A stretch of DNA of 6,284 nucleotides, taken from contig QNBL01000169.1 of NCBI GenBank assembly GCA_003641695.1, positions 1 through 6,284 on the forward strand. Direction: 5' to 3'. The notes beneath the pieces are model-generated. The model made no database searches. It saw nothing but the letters and a program-made list of their open reading frames with translations, and was not told where the DNA came from. Source of the DNA: Spirochaetota bacterium. Its GTDB lineage: Bacteria; Spirochaetota; Spirochaetia; B11-G9. Positions 5,826-6,284 of this stretch are shown piece after piece. A program made the position numbers and the translations under genes. Position 1 is the first letter of the stretch, and each line of letters begins with the position of its first letter.

Positions 5826-6284
5826 TATGTCTGACTTTGACCGGCAGGACGATGAAAGAAAATTACACTCTGCTTGAACAAAACCGTGAAATGATTGATA
5901 TAGCGGAATTAAGAATGGATTTTCTTCCCGCCGGAGAACTCCGGGATATGAGGGGAATCAGGGAAAGGATGGGGATTACAGCGATTGCCACTTTCCGTAA
6001 AGAATGTGACGGGGGGAGATTCAGCGGAGAAGAAGTCTTCCGCAGGAAAATCCTGCTTAATGCAGTGAATGCGGGGTTTGAATATGTGGACATGGAGTAC
6101 GGGGTTGATTTCCCGGAAGTTGAGGCTGCGGCACAGGGAAAAGGAACTGTGGTAATCCGTTCAATTCACAACTTTGATGGAGTGAGTGTTTCTGTAGATG
6201 TCATTACAAAGATGCTCACGCTTCCGGATTGGGAGATTCCCAAAATTGCTGTGTATCCTCATGGAAGCAAAGATGTCCTCAGTC
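5822..6284 (+). CDS. aroD: 3-Dehydroquinate dehydratase, type I (cut by right edge)
   Basis: The visible 154 residues match type I dehydroquinase, which converts 3-dehydroquinate to 3-dehydroshikimate in the shikimate pathway through a Schiff base. Motifs in order are AELRMDFL (Glu30, Arg31, Asp33), the substrate arginine in TFRK (Arg59), GGRFSGEE (64-71), VDMEYG with Glu92, RSIHNFDG with catalytic His116, and IPKIAVYP with the Schiff-base Lys141. The catalytic set is intact. The enzyme alone is about 220-250 residues; several bacteria, Chlamydia among them, fuse it to shikimate dehydrogenase (AroE), and the part needed to decide lies beyond the window. The start ATG overlaps the preceding lipoprotein stop (ATGA), with GGAG at 5807-5810, 11 nt upstream. 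A second ATG at 5827 is out of frame. Translation is therefore probably coupled to the lipoprotein gene. Confidence 0.93.
   Translation, partial: MICLTLTGRTMKENYTLLEQNREMIDIAELRMDFLPAGELRDMRGIRERMGITAIATFRKECDGGRFSGEEVFRRKILLNAVNAGFEYVDMEYGVDFPEVEAAAQGKGTVVIRSIHNFDGVSVSVDVITKMLTLPDWEIPKIAVYPHGSKDVLS

Noticed and set aside
5863..6093. 76-codon open frame on the minus strand
   Set aside because: It is antisense to aroD, whose catalytic motifs are intact; there is no supporting domain or ribosome site.

Overview
The window looks like chromosomal DNA of a free-living or commensal spirochaete or a similar diderm bacterium. This rests on two TPR lipoproteins with loose lipoboxes, a third secreted protein, moderate GC, and a type I dehydroquinase coupled to a TPR lipoprotein gene. 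The lineage is inference; no rRNA or marker gene is present to prove it.

Left part (1-1853, minus strand). Reading leftward, it holds the C-terminal remnant of a steroid 5-alpha-reductase-type membrane enzyme (1491-1853), then a 352-residue TPR lipoprotein (264-1322), then the first 88 codons of a secreted protein (264 to the left edge). The last two share one base (TAATG) and are surely co-transcribed. A good extended -10 promoter ends 7 nt before the lipoprotein start codon, which suggests a leaderless mRNA.

Middle divergent gap (1857-2019). It has no intact gene. It holds a perfect 6-bp inverted repeat with a short loop, possible decayed upstream sequence of the reductase, and a weak candidate promoter for the rightward genes.

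Right part (2020-6284, plus strand). The order is a ThiF family-2 adenylyltransferase, directly abutted by its ThiS sulfur carrier (C-terminal Gly-Gly), isocitrate dehydrogenase, a 562-residue TPR lipoprotein starting at TTG, and a type I 3-dehydroquinate dehydratase cut by the right edge. Spacings are 0, 53, 15 and -4 bases. The 53-base gap carries a perfect -35 box (TTGACA) overlapping a small inverted repeat, so icd and the genes after it may have their own promoter.

Functionally this is mostly core metabolism (sulfur-carrier activation, the 2-oxoglutarate-forming TCA step, the third step of the shikimate pathway) mixed with envelope lipoproteins. I see no defence system, mobile element, CRISPR array, tRNA or rRNA. 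The points most worth a second look are the coenzyme-site residues of the isocitrate dehydrogenase, which predict NAD rather than NADP use, the truncated reductase, and the possible leaderless lipoprotein transcript. I found no convincing new system.
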